From Agapanthus africanus (lineage: Eukaryota > Streptophyta > Magnoliopsida > Asparagales > Amaryllidaceae), in contig CM057351.1 of the NCBI GenBank assembly GCA_030015575.1, positions 578,001 through 642,000 of the forward strand: 64,000 nt of DNA. The letters are read 5' to 3'. The position numbers and the translations under genes are program-made. Below are positions 21,714 through 31,570 of this stretch, piece by piece. The notes under the pieces are model-generated. The model was not told the DNA's origin and made no database searches. It was given only the letters and a program-made list of their open reading frames with translations. How positions within the stretch are numbered: position 1 is the stretch's first letter; each line of letters begins with the position of its first letter.

Positions 21714-24204
21714 GGCGTAATTTAGCGTATTTAGCGACTTTTTAGCCTCTGTAAGATCTGCTGTGGACCCGAACCTTTAAGAATAAAATTGGTGAAACTG
21801 TAGCATGGTGAACTTAGCAAAGACACACACACAAAACACGGGGACCCCTCTCCCCTTTCTGGCCGCCGATTTAATCAATCTGGCCGCAATTTGCGGCCAG
21901 AACAGGGGGTGGGGTGTTGGGTTTTTGGGTGTGGGGTTCTACTAGGTAGCTTAGGGTGTTGGTATCTGTAACTTTTTGAGTTTGGCCCAGAGGCAGAATC
22001 TGGAGCCTTAAGCGTGTTATCGATTTTTTTTAAAAAAAACTTGTACGACACGCGCGTGGTTCTGTGGCGCGCTGCGCGACACAGCGCGTCGGAGAGGATT
22101 CTGGATAGGTTGCACGCGTCGCGACGTATCGTGTGCACGCGCGTTTAGTTTCATGCACGCGTATCCCTTTTTAGCGATATATCGCGTTTTTGCAGGATTT
22201 GCCTTATGTGTGACTTTTGTAAATTCTAGGTTCGCCGGCGGAGACTTCGAGCGCAGCGGAGAAAGGAAAGCAAGTGGTCGGACACACCTAGCGCGGGATC
22301 ACGGGTGAGTAGATTTAACATCTATGGGGGACCATCGTTTGGATGGCGCAAGTCGCCCGATAGATTTAGTAAATTTAAAGATTGTTAGTGACATTAGAAA
22401 TTATAATACTTGTATGTTATCTGCTACATTCATGCTCTATACTGTCATACATGTGCGAACTCATCCTGTAGGACACATGCACCATTATCAGGGTTTTTAT
22501 ATGCAGCACGAGCACTATTCATGTGTACACACACCCCCTGGTAATTGCCATGTCACGACACTAGAAAACTTATAATTTCAAACATGTTAAAAATAAATGC
22601 TTAGACCTGTGCTATTAAATAAACCCTTAAAATGAAATTGTCAATTGCTATTCACGTGCATGTATATCATTATATCATTGTTCATGCCTAGTTATTAATC
22701 ATACATTGCAACTGAACATTGATACCATATGCATTCATTATCATTGACATATGCACCCCTGATGGTTTCTTGAGATTTTATGATATTTCTGGATTTCGGG
22801 GGAAAGCCGCAAGATTTACAAACTTATTATCTTTTAAAATATAAAAAGTTGCGGTTTTCTAGTGATGTAAAGTGTCGTCCACCATGAGTTTGCTTTGGTT
22901 TTTCGAGATCCGTTTCGAGGAGCGGAGGAACCGTCACGGGTACATGGTGGGCCCGGTAAGGTACCCCGGGGCAAGAAGATCGCAGGAGATGGCGTTGAGC
23001 CTGGCAGGGGACGGATTACCTACCGGTGACTTCATTTGGCACGGCGGATATCCAGAGGATACCGACCGTGGCCGCTGGATTGAGATATGGATATTTGATA
23101 TGGATCAGCCGGATGGCTGAGGCCAGAGATACTGGACATGGATATATGAGATTTGGACAGTTTTGAGGTGTCGTTGGATATTATGCTGATGTTTAAAAAG
23201 GAAGTTTCAAAACAAAGGAAGGAATAATTCTCATACATACTTGATAGTACTTTCATGTGGCATACATACCTGTTATTACATCCATGTGACATATATATAC
23301 TTGCTAGTACACTGTTGATGCATACATACCTACTAGTGCATGTAGCCATACCTGTTTTAGGGATGCCAGGACACTTGTGTGCATGCATACGATAGCCTTA
23401 GTAGATGTTATTATTACTCACGAGCTGGCAACTCATCCCCGTTGTGCCACAGCTTTTCTGCAGGTCCATTCCGTCAGCACTTTAGCGGCGGATACTTTTG
23501 CTTCCTTTGCACTTTTGCCTGGACTCGAGGCTTTTGCTCATAGGTGGGTTATTATCATTTTGTACCACCTTGTATTTTCATTGTATCTAGAACACCCCAT
23601 CTACTGCTACTATCATTTCAGCTGTACTTGTTTTATTTGGATTACTGTATATTGACCTAGATGTGAGATTGTGAGACTTGGGGATTTGTTTTATGATATA
23701 TCTGGGTCGAGCTCACTTGAGTCGACATGCTATTTCTCTTGCACCCTGTTATTTTATATTGCGTGGGATTTGTGACTGCCCTGAGGCGAAGAGCTAGCTC
23801 CCGCTTGGGGATGCCATTTTCATGTTATTCATTTATATTCCTGTTGCACCCGTCTGGGGTTTATTTTGCAAGAAAACTCTGTATGAATTTTGGGAAATAG
23901 GAAAATTATTTCAAAAAGGGATCTTGATATGGTAATGGAGTAAAATACTTAAATAAATTGGTTTTCCTTCACTCTAAAAATCTTAATTGGGTTTTGTATT
24001 CTGAGTTTCGGCTTACTTATTTTACGGACGCCTTGAGACGTTTCGTAATCTAAGTGCCGGTCGCGTTCCGTACCTTGCGGGGCGTGACAGTCCATAAGCA
24101 AAATGGGCACGGATGAAAACCCGAAAGGACTCCGTGAGTAAAAACAGCAGGGCTACCGCGAGTGTTTGTGAAAACCCGAAAGGGCGCAACCTCGTTTAAA
24201 GACA

Positions 24205-24376
24205 CTTGCAGGGTCCTCTCAACTTTGTAAGGAGAAACTACCTGCGTGAGATCCTTACGACTCCCAAGGGAGCAACACACTTAGGAATCCTCACGATTCC
24301 TAAGGAGAAATTACACTTGCGAGATCCTCACGACTTGTAAGGAGAATCCTCTTATGAGACCCTCACGGCTCATAAG
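24205..24376 (+). repeat. Hairpin module 1 (five hairpins)
   Basis: Five stem-loops follow each other with loops close to ATCCTCACGA. They lie at 24205-24231, 24241-24270 (weak), 24280-24304, 24316-24341 and 24351-24376. The third is perfect (CTTAGGAATC, loop CTCAC, GATTCCTAAG). The fourth pairs CTTGCGAG with CTTGTAAG using two G.U pairs of the plus strand. The fifth pairs CTTATGAG with CTCATAAG. Confidence 0.85.
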
Positions 24377-24554
24377 ATTTGAAAGTCTTAAGTTACAGAG
24401 ACCCAAACCTGTGCTTAAGCAACCCCCACAACCTTCGATATTGCCCTACAAGTGGCTCAGCACTGACCCTTGTATACAATCCACGGGCGCGAATAAACAT
24501 TTTCCAAACCAAGTCCCATCCGTGACTAGAGATATGTTCGCACGATGAACAACC

Positions 24555-24725
24555 CTTGTAAGTCCTCTTGACATATAAGGAGAAAACCCTTTTGTAAGAT
24601 CCTTACGACTTACAGGGGAACATGCACTTAGGAATCCTCACGATTCCTAAGGAGAAAATACACCTACAAGATCCTCACGACTTGTAGGGAGAAATACCTT
24701 TGTGAGACCCTTACGGCTCATGAAG
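24555..24725 (+). repeat. Hairpin module 2 (five hairpins)
   Basis: This has the same order as module 1. The hairpins lie at 24555-24579, 24588-24618, 24627-24651, 24663-24688 and 24698-24725. The third is identical to that of module 1. The fourth has changed both arms (CCTACAAG with CTTGTAGG). The fifth pairs CTTTGTGAG with CTCATGAAG through Watson-Crick and G.U pairs. The second has three U.G pairs near its base. Confidence 0.85.
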
Positions 24726-24904
24726 TCAGAAGCCGTAGTCGACAGGACCTTAACCCCGCTCGCTAAGCCACCTTTGTTCGACATCGACAGAGGCAAATGA
24801 TGATTCGCTCCTAGCAATATCCCAGTTGTAGCGGTGCTGATGTCGAAATCGGTGTCTAATTTCAGGTTTTCGGCGAAAAGCCAGTAGGCCGCACATGCAT
24901 ACGA

Positions 24905-25115
24905 AATAGCCGAAATGATGGGGCAACTTGCAATAAAAAGCAGCAAGTAAAAACGTATGCATACAAAATAGTCGAAATGATTGGGCAACTCGCAATAAAA
25001 AAAGCAGCGAGTAAATATAAAATAAACAGCCGAAATGATTGGGCACCGCAAAAAATAGCCGAAATGATTGGGCAATCGCGACCTTCGCGATATAAAAGCT
25101 GAAATGATAGAGCAT
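24905..25115 (+). repeat. Degenerate repeats around GAAATGATTGGGCA
   Basis: The motif recurs near 24910, 24972, 25030, 25058 and 25098 with spacing from about 28 to 62 bases. The first two copies are followed by a hairpin whose arms changed together: ACTTGC with GCAAGT, then ACTCGC with GCGAGT. The minus-strand frames that cross this stretch (about 200 codons) are repeat shadows. Confidence 0.75.
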
Positions 25116-25269
25116 CGCGGAAATAAAACAATAACAAAAAAATATGATGAAACTTTTGCCCTACAGGTGAGATCACATCGATCCCTGTATACAATCCAGG
25201 GGCACAAACAAAGAGGGAACCATACCTTCCCAACAGGCTCCATCAGAAAGTGAAGCCAAATCTCGACGG

Positions 25270-26880
25270 TTCATAGACAACCTAGAGACAATCTCGACAT
25301 TTGGCGTAATATTGCAGACACACGGAGCAAAAAGAGGATCCCTAGCTTCAGGGTCTCGACGTCGATATCGACAACTTAGAGATCACCAACGGTGTTCCTT
25401 CGCAGTCCATCAAAATGCAGATACAACGCCAACAAAAGACTTCGCAGTCGAAACAATACAAAGCGATGGCAAAATCCCAGCTTCATCTCAACAATCGTCT
25501 CGATACAGCAGACGAGATGTTAGCAACGGCGTTCCTTCGCAGTCCATCAAGATGCAGATATAACGCCAACAAAAGACCCCGCGGTCGAAACAATGCGAAG
25601 CGACGGCAAAATCCCAGCTTCACCTCAACAATCATCTCGATACAGCAGACGAGATGTTAGCAACGGCGTTCCTTCACAGTCCATCAAGATACAGATATAA
25701 CGCCAACAAAAGACCTCGCGGTCGAAACAATGCGAAGCGACGGCAAAATCCCAGCTTCATCTCAACAATCGTCTCGATACAGCAGACGAGATGTTAACAA
25801 AGGCATTCCTTCGCAGTCCATCAAGATGCAGATACAACGCCAACAAAAGACCTTGCGGTCGAAACAAAGCGAAGCGACGGCAAAATCCCAACTTCATCTC
25901 AACAATCGTCTCAATACAGCAGACGAGATGTTAACAAAGGCGTTCCTTCGCAGTCCATCAAAATGCAGATATAATGCCAGCAAAAGACCTCGCGGTCGAA
26001 ACAAAGCGAAGCAATGGCAAAATCCTAGCTTCATCTCAACAATCGTCTCAATACAGCAGACGAGATGTCAACAACGGCGTTCTTTCGCAGTCCAGTAGGA
26101 TGTAGATACAACATCAACAAAAGACCCCATGGTCAGTAAAGCGGAGTGACGGCAAAATCCCAGCTCCACCTCAGCATTTGTCTCGTTACAGCAGACGCAA
26201 TGTCAACAACAGTGTCCTTCCTCCAACAGGATTCGAACATGACAAAACAAACGAAGCAAAAGCTAAATTCCTAGCTTCAAGGTCTTAACGGCGAGTCATA
26301 TAAAGCCTGAAAGACAACTAGAAATCATCCCACACCAGTGCGGAATGGTCACCACTTCGACGTTCGTCTCGACACAGCAGACGCAACATCATCAAACAAC
26401 GGAGCCACGGCAAAATCCCTAGTTCCAAACCTCGACGGTTCACTAGCAACTTAGAGACAACTGCGACATTCGTCTCGATACAGCAGGCGAGATGTCACCC
26501 TAGCGTTCTTCCTCCAGCAGGGTTCGGACGCGACAATCAAACAAACGGAGCCATGGCAAAATCCCTAGTTCCAAACCTCGACGGTTCACTAACAACCTAG
26601 AGACAACCGCGACGTTCGTCTCGATACAGCAGACGAAATGTCACCCCGGCGTTCTTCCCCCAGCAGGGATCAGACGCAACAATCAAACAAACGGAGCCAC
26701 GGCAAAATCCCTAGTTCCAAACCTCGACGGTTCACCAGCAACCTAGAGACAACCGCGACATTCGTCTCGATACAGCAGACGCGATGCCAGCAAACGAAGC
26801 AAAGGCCAAATTCCTAGCTTTAGGGTCCTGACGGCAACTCACATAAAACCTGAAAGACTATCGGAGATCATCCCACACCA
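25270..26880 (+). repeat. Tandem array of 137-bp units, then ~146-bp variant units
   Basis: The marker CGATACAGCAGACG (with variants) occurs at 25501, 25638, 25775, 25912 and 26049, exactly 137 bases apart. A first partly matching unit begins at 25363, and copies follow at 26184, 26370, 26476, 26622 and 26768, the last spaced by 146. Units contain CAGTCCATCAAGATGCAG and CGGCAAAATCCCAGCTTCA. 137 is not a multiple of three, so frames through the array rotate and are not genes. Arrays in this position are known in Tat-lineage elements and can seed satellite DNA. Confidence 0.93.
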
Positions 26881-27414
26881 GCGCGGAGTGGTTATGACTC
26901 ATCGGGGCTCTCCAAAATGAGCCTAATCTCAAGTAAAAAGCGGCATGGAAAAATTCCTAACACTTGCTCTTCCGACGGTCAAACTGCCAAGGAGGATTGC
27001 TTGAAGACGTCTTGTCCAGCCCCCGAAGGGATCAGAGACACGGCAGTCGCAGGGCTACTCAAACAGCACGATTGCCTATCGAGGAATATATCAGCTGATG
27101 CGACGGTACGATGGCAAAAACCCTAAGTAACACAGACCCTGACGGACTTCTGTCGTAAAGAGCAGAGGTTAACTGTGACGTTAGGATATTCTTGCAAGAA
27201 ATGCTCGATTCGTCTCGACTTGTGAAGAAATTGATGTCTTTGCGAGAACTTCTCGATGCGGCTTGACTCGTAAGATAAAGCCTTAGGCAGTAAGGATTAA
27301 AAAGCCTGTTTCCTAAGCACTGGGACCCTGTAAGTTGGCCCAAAACGGTCTCTTGCATACTATCCACGGGTCTCACTCTCCAAACTCGAATCTCGACAAG
27401 GAGGGAAACAACCG
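26881..27414 (+). other. Spacer of region G without gene
   Basis: No coding frame of note. It carries a degenerate block near 27330-27380 that corresponds to the one at 24455-24490 (GCATACTATCCACGGG in place of GTATACAATCCACGGG). It leads from the tandem array to the third hairpin module. Confidence 0.55.
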
Positions 27415-27587
27415 CTTACGGGTCCTCTCGACTCGTAAGAGGGAAAAATTCTCCTATAGGATCCTTACGACTTATAAAAGAAAACGCACTTAGGAATCCT
27501 CACGATTCCTAAGGAGAAAATCCACCTACGAGATCCTCTCGATCCATAGGGAGAAAAGTCTCTATGAGACCCTCACGGCTCATAGAG
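27415..27587 (+). repeat. Hairpin module 3 (five hairpins)
   Basis: This has the same order as modules 1 and 2. It lies beyond the tandem array. Hairpins are at 27415-27439 (CTTACGGG with CTCGTAAG), near 27453-27477, 27489-27513 (identical to the third hairpin of the other modules), near 27525-27550, and 27560-27587 (CTCTATGAG with CTCATAGAG). Compared with module 1 the fifth stem has changed in both arms and stays paired. Confidence 0.85.
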
Positions 27588-27897
27588 TTGAAAAGTCTTA
27601 GATGGCAGATTTGAACCTGCGGCCTAAACCATCGCTATCTCTTAAAGAAACCACGATGCTTACTCTATTATCTGTCAACCATGTTTATTAAGACAGCATG
27701 CTGATAATAAGAGAAAGAAGAAAGCAACAGAAAGAACATCCATTGTGCATTTGATTAAGCGTTCGAGACACACTCATTCGTGCATGGGCAGAAGACTCAG
27801 GACGAGAAATAAGACAAGCTGAAATAAAAAGTTTCCATTCATATTGAAAAGGGTCCTTATAATATAAAGAAATGAAATAAAGACATTATTCAAATGA
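27588..27897. other. Spacer downstream of ORF_a
   Basis: 310 bases with no gene. On the minus strand this is the 3' side of the antisense gene. AT-rich near 27820-27890. A tRNA-like B-box (minus strand GGTTCAAATC) lies near 27610 but no cloverleaf can be drawn. Confidence 0.5.
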
Positions 27898-28404
27898 TTA
27901 CAACGGTATAACCTCAGATCCAGGGCACGGATTGAGGAATTCAAAAGTGAGGCCATCTAGAGTTCTTCTGGCCTTTCTGATTATTCTCGTGCGCAGCCTC
28001 TCGTGCTCACGCGTGTCAAGATCTTCGGCAAGGCCCCCTATTCTTTGATAAGCAGCGATTATCATCATCAGCTGAAAAACTTGATGAAGAATGTCGACGA
28101 GGCTATCCCGCCGTTTCTTCGAGATCAGCCCCGACAGGTGCACTGAATGCACCTTGTCTTCGGCGTCATCCAGCGCATTGAACGGCATGGCCTCATGGAA
28201 CACCGGGAGAGCTCTCCAAATTGCTCCCAGCACGACTTTCAAGAGAGCAGAACGACGAGGGAGCAGCCAACCAACGCGTGCGTTCAGACGACCTATAACC
28301 TCCGCACACTGGGCATCTATAAACTCTTGGTTTTGATGACGGCCTTGTGCGCGAATATCCTCGTAGGTGATGAACTCGTGCAGACTGTATAGACGCACCG
28401 CCAT
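27898..28404 (-). CDS. ORF_a: unrecognised antisense protein of a Tat-type element (168 aa)
   Basis: An intact minus-strand frame. The start Met at 28404 (MAVRLYSL) is chosen because it aligns with the Met at 33413 of the related copy and because both are preceded by a T-rich stretch ending in AG that looks like a splice acceptor. An in-frame Met also exists at 28506. The protein is predicted largely helical, with no signal peptide or membrane span. Features shared with the copy at 32920-33413: VIGRL, LLPR, AIWR, then GLISKxRRD and VD followed by Leu-rich helix. I do not recognise the family. Its position, opposite to the element's genomic strand and before the LTR, fits the additional ORFs described in Tat-lineage elements. 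Function unknown. Confidence 0.7.
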   Translation of the reverse strand: MAVRLYSLHEFITYEDIRAQGRHQNQEFIDAQCAEVIGRLNARVGWLLPRRSALLKVVLGAIWRALPVFHEAMPFNALDDAEDKVHSVHLSGLISKKRRDSLVDILHQVFQLMMIIAAYQRIGGLAEDLDTREHERLRTRIIRKARRTLDGLTFEFLNPCPGSEVIPL

Positions 28405-28589
28405 AATGCCTGAAGGAAACATCACGGAAAGATTAGCAAATAAAAAGACACAGGGAGTTAAAATCCTCGAGAGCAATGCTCTACAGACAGGAGTGACACC
28501 TGTCAAAATCCAATAATGAAGGGAATTTAAAGAAATTCCCCGAGAACTCTGAGAGCCTTACTATTAAAAGATGATATAATCCATTAAAG
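28405..28589. other. Upstream region of ORF_a
   Basis: On the minus strand this holds the putative splice acceptor just before the start (TTTCCTTCAG) and upstream sequence. The hairpin-rich tract begins beyond it. Confidence 0.4.
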
Positions 28590-28958
28590 ACAAAACACCA
28601 TTTTTAATCTTCATTATCCATATTCAAACTCTTAAGAGTTCATCATTTTTTTTAGATCAAAGAGATCTATGTTTTACCAAAGAGCAAAACTCTGTTCGTG
28701 GGTTAAGAAACCCTGAAACAGATTCTTGAGAGCAAGACTCTATTGGTGAAACCCCAAAGGGGTTTTCTTTAGATCAAAGATCTATGAGAGCAAGGCTCTA
28801 TTAATTAAAATTAATTTAATTCAAGATTAATTTTTACCTAAAAAATCTCTTTTAAAGAAAATTTAACTCTTGGAGCTCTTGAAGGCAAGAGCAAAGCTCT
28901 GAAGTTTTGAAAGTAAAAATCTTAAAGATGATAATCATCTGTTGAGGACCAAAGGTCC

Positions 28959-28966
28959 TATTTATA
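28959..28966 (-). promoter_or_regulatory. Possible TATA box for ORF_a
   Basis: Minus strand reads CCTATAAATAGG around 28957-28968, a good plant TATA form. It lies about 555 bases upstream of the chosen ORF_a start, so an untranslated leader, possibly spliced, would be needed. The link to ORF_a is inference. Confidence 0.4.
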
Positions 28967-29651
28967 GGCATTAAATGCCCTTTCAACTTCCAAAAGTTGC
29001 CGCAACGGTTGGAATTCTGCCACCGTTGCGCTCACGTTTGGGGCCACGTAAGCGCAACGGTGGGGAGGCATTTGTTTATCCCAATCAGAACAAAACTCTG
29101 TTCAAATTCCAAGGTAGGAAATGAAGCAATGCTTCTGATTCCCCCCAATCAGAGCAAAGCTCTACTTTAAAAATTTAAATTTTAATAAATGAAGCAACGC
29201 TTCAGATCCCCTGCGCTGCGCGCAGAGCGCCACGTGTCAAAATCAGGCACGCCGGCACAGAGAGCGCAACGCCTAAGGCAGCGCGCCCAATAAGAGCAAG
29301 GCTCTATTTAAAAACAAAATTAAAAGGAAGCAACGCTTCAGTTGCGCAAGCGCTGCGCTGCGCGACACGTGTCAGCGCAGTTGCGCAAGCGCGGTTGCGC
29401 TGCGCTGTGCGCTGCGCGATACGTGTCAGCGCAGTTGCGCTGCGCTGTGCACTGCGTGACACGTGTCAAGCGCTGGGGCGTTTGCGCCAAACAGAATTAA
29501 AATTCTAGTAAGATCTTTCTGTTCTTGTTAAAACAAGAAGATTGTCTTCTGTAAAACAGAAGCCCTTGGATCAAAGATCCAACGGTGGGGAAAATTCCCC
29601 AAATCACTCAGAGAAGGATTTCTTTAACAAATTTAACAAATTAATGGATAC

Positions 29652-29660
29652 TATATAAAG
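29652..29660 (+). promoter_or_regulatory. Plus-strand TATA box of the probable Tat-like LTR
   Basis: ACTATATAAAGG, followed about 35-60 bases later by an A/C-rich 5'-end-like stretch (ACATCAACATAAAAATC, AACAACAACACAGAG) and by AATAAATAAAAAATAAT near 29849, which could be a poly(A) signal. This is the order of an LTR promoter, R and polyadenylation region. The LTR edges were not found. Confidence 0.55.
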
Positions 29661-30539
29661 GTCCCTAGACCCCAATTCAAAATACATCAACATAAAAATC
29701 AAAAACAACAACACAGAGAATAGAGAGAGCTCTGAAAATTTGTGAGAAGAACTCAAGAAGAAAAGAAAGGTAAAGACCTTTTAAAAAGAAGAATTTCTTT
29801 TGAATAGATCATTGATCTAAGAACAAGATCAATGATCTTCAATAAATAAAAAATAATAACAGTGCCTTGCACTTTTTTATGAACCATTGGTTCTGGAATC
29901 TTAAAGATTCCTCTCTTAAATCCAAAATTGGATTAAGTTATTAAAACAGTGCCCTGCACTTGCGAAAACTGTATTGTTGCACTCCTGGGTTGGCGCAAGC
30001 CACCAGAGAGCGCCACGTGTCAACACCATAACCATTTGCGCTATGCGCTTTTAAAAATAGAGTATTGCTCTTTAAAGTTGGCGCAACTCACCAGAGCGCG
30101 CCACGTGTCACAGCGCAACAGCGCAGCGCACTGCGCTAGCGTGACACGTGTCTCCTCCACATGCGCTTGCGCTCAATAATTGACGCAAAGCGCCTGACAA
30201 ACCACTGTCAGATAATTAATGCACTGCATTATTTGCAGAAGGGCCAAGCCCAATTAAAAAAGGCCTAACATGCCTAATTAAATACAATGCATTATTTTAA
30301 AGAAGGGTGGAGCCCAAATAAAAACAGATGATGTGCATCATTTAAAAGGGGCGGAGCCCAATTAAAAGGGGGCCTAATAGGCCAGACAAAATGCACTGCA
30401 TTATTAAACAAAGGGTAAAGCCCAAGCCAAGGCCTAACAGGCCAACCACAAATAAAAACGTTGAACATCTTCAACTGAACTTAGCTCAATCATGGCCGTA
30501 AGTACTCAAATTAAATTGACCGAGCACGACTGCTCTCTT

Positions 30540-31270
30540 AAATCAATTTACATCCGGTTTAAGGGTACATCTCCGAATTCCTCTGACACCTATCGTTGTA
30601 ATCCTTCAACGACGTCAGAGAGGTGACGGGTCCCGATAACCACTCATAACTCCTAGACCACTATGTCCCTAAACTGGAACATGGACTACCATGTCCCTAA
30701 ACTGGCAATGGACCATCATGTCCCTAAACTGAAACAATAGAGCCCCCAAATGCTCTTTTGTCGGATCTAAACGATCCCGTTTAAGTTGATCTTATCCTCA
30801 AATATGGCTAACGTATCCTTAAACCTTCAAACAGACTTTAGTCCCAAATTGGACTATAGATCCCCCAATCAACTTTGGTTCAATGGTACATCTCTGAACT
30901 CCTCTGACATCTGTCGTTGTAATCCTTCAACATCGTCAGAGAGGTGATGGGTCCCAACGGCCATACATGCAATGGACCGCTACGTCCCTAAACCAGAACA
31001 ATAGAGCCCAAATGCTCTTTTGTCGGATCTAAACGATCCTGTTAAGTTGATCTTAGTCTCAAATTGGACTAACGTATCCTTAACGAACGTTTGAGTCGAT
31101 CTTAGTCTCAAATATGGCTAACGTATCCTCAAACCAAAACCCCAAACCCAAATCTAAGAAAATACGGATTTGGACTAATCCACGTCCTACGGGCAACGAC
31201 ATAAATTAGTCTCCGTATACAATCCACGGGTAACCACAAACAAAACAAACACCCACGACACGAAGTGATA
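30540..31270 (+). repeat. Diverged repeat modules with hairpins
   Basis: Blocks recur: CCTCTGACA followed by CGTTGTAATCCTTCAAC and GTCAGAGAGGTGA at about 30579 and 30899, GTCGGATCTAAACGATCC at about 30760 and 31021, ATGTCCCTAAACTG three times at 30660-30740, and ACGTATCCTTAA at about 30811 and 31072. The GGATC-TAAAC-GATCC element is itself a hairpin. No gene. Confidence 0.75.
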
Positions 31271-31289
31271 TTCTGGAGAAGGAGAAAGT

Positions 31290-31500
31290 TGTTACCGCGA
31301 TGCGGTAGCGTAATTAACTGCAGGGGCTTACGCCTGCAGGGAAGAGCGTCCCCACAATCAAAAACCCCTCGAGCGAGGGGGAATCTGACGAAGTCTGCTA
31401 CATCGGCCGCATTCGTCTAAACCTCCGATACATGGTGCCATAAATCAACTTGACATCTTCGGAGAGGTGGACGGATAAAACCAAATAGCATCTGCCCCGA
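31290..31500 (+). repeat. Further hairpins of region G
   Basis: TACCGC-GAT-GCGGTA at about 31295, CTGCAGG-loop-CCTGCAG at about 31319 with the loop GGCTTACG, and CCCCTCG-AG-CGAGGGG at about 31365. Near 31425-31470 a third version of the large stem of 30579 and 30899 appears, with CTCCGA pairing TCGGAG where the others have CTCTGA with TCAGAG. Confidence 0.7.
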
Positions 31501-31570
31501 ATCTCAGGCAAGACATCTTCACGTCGCACCGTCTTTCGGAGGGGAACAATGTAGTAGCCGTATTAGATAC

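Larger units (their letters stand above)
19673..24089 (+). mobile_element. 3' LTR of Tekay-type gypsy element, 4.4 kb
   Basis: It starts TGTAACACC after the PPT and ends GGCGTGACA at 24089. Both ends are typical for the group. Internal blocks also fit, including GAAAGCAAGTGGTCG near 22270 followed by a GGTGAGTAG splice-like site near 22302. The LTR is long partly because of the low-complexity tract at 20100-21340 and a 103-bp duplication at 21508-21713. Frames in it are fortuitous. Confidence 0.87.
28590..30480 (+). repeat. Tract of dozens of short perfect hairpins, many with AAA loops
   Basis: Unrelated 5-7 base words are each followed by a 2-4 base loop, most often AAA or AAN, and by their own reverse complement. 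Examples: AACCCC-AAA-GGGGTT 28750-28764, TAGATC-AAA-GATCTA 28770-28784, AGAGC-AAG-GCTCT 28787-28799, AGGACC-AAA-GGTCCT 28945-28959, CAACTT-CCAA-AAGTTG 28984-28999, GAAGC-AAT-GCTTC 29123-29135, CTTCTGT-AAA-ACAGAAG 29546-29562, TTGGATC-AAA-GATCCAA 29567-29583, GGGGAA-AA-TTCCCC 29587-29600, and beyond the TATA box GGAATC-TTAAA-GATTCC, GGCCT-AAT-AGGCC and GTTGAA-CATC-TTCAAC. Some words recur (AGAGC, GAAGC). The region includes a plus-strand TATA box, so it is probably the LTR of the Tat-like element. No coding frame is credible. Confidence 0.85.
24090..31560 (+). mobile_element. Tat-like gypsy element region G (3' spacer, antisense gene and probable LTR)
   Basis: Between the Tekay LTR end and a truncated copia LTR lies one coherent region. 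It has hairpin modules (24205-24725, 27415-27587), a 137-bp tandem array, an antisense gene (27898-28404), a hairpin-packed tract with a plus-strand TATA box (29652), and further repeats to 31560. A motif like TGTATACAATCCACGGG recurs near 24471, 25186, 27352 and 31216 and ties the parts together. Antisense extra genes and tandem repeats before the 3' LTR are known for the Tat lineage. No gag or pol and no clear LTR edges are visible, so the assignment is inference. Confidence 0.5.

Noticed and set aside
24647..25243. Minus-strand frames of 120-198 codons
   Set aside because: They cross the hairpin modules and the GAAATGATTGGGCA repeats and translate them into repeated Pro-Asn-His-Phe-Gly-Tyr pieces. 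Two frames are open over the same DNA, which shows the effect of repeats and not of a gene.
25312..26098. Plus-strand frames of 80-122 codons in the 137-bp array
   Set aside because: The unit length is not a multiple of three and the same peptide appears in several frames in turn.
27595..27640. tRNA-like sequence on the minus strand
   Set aside because: A B-box (GGTTCAAATC) and T-stem-like arms are present but no acceptor, D or anticodon arms can be drawn.
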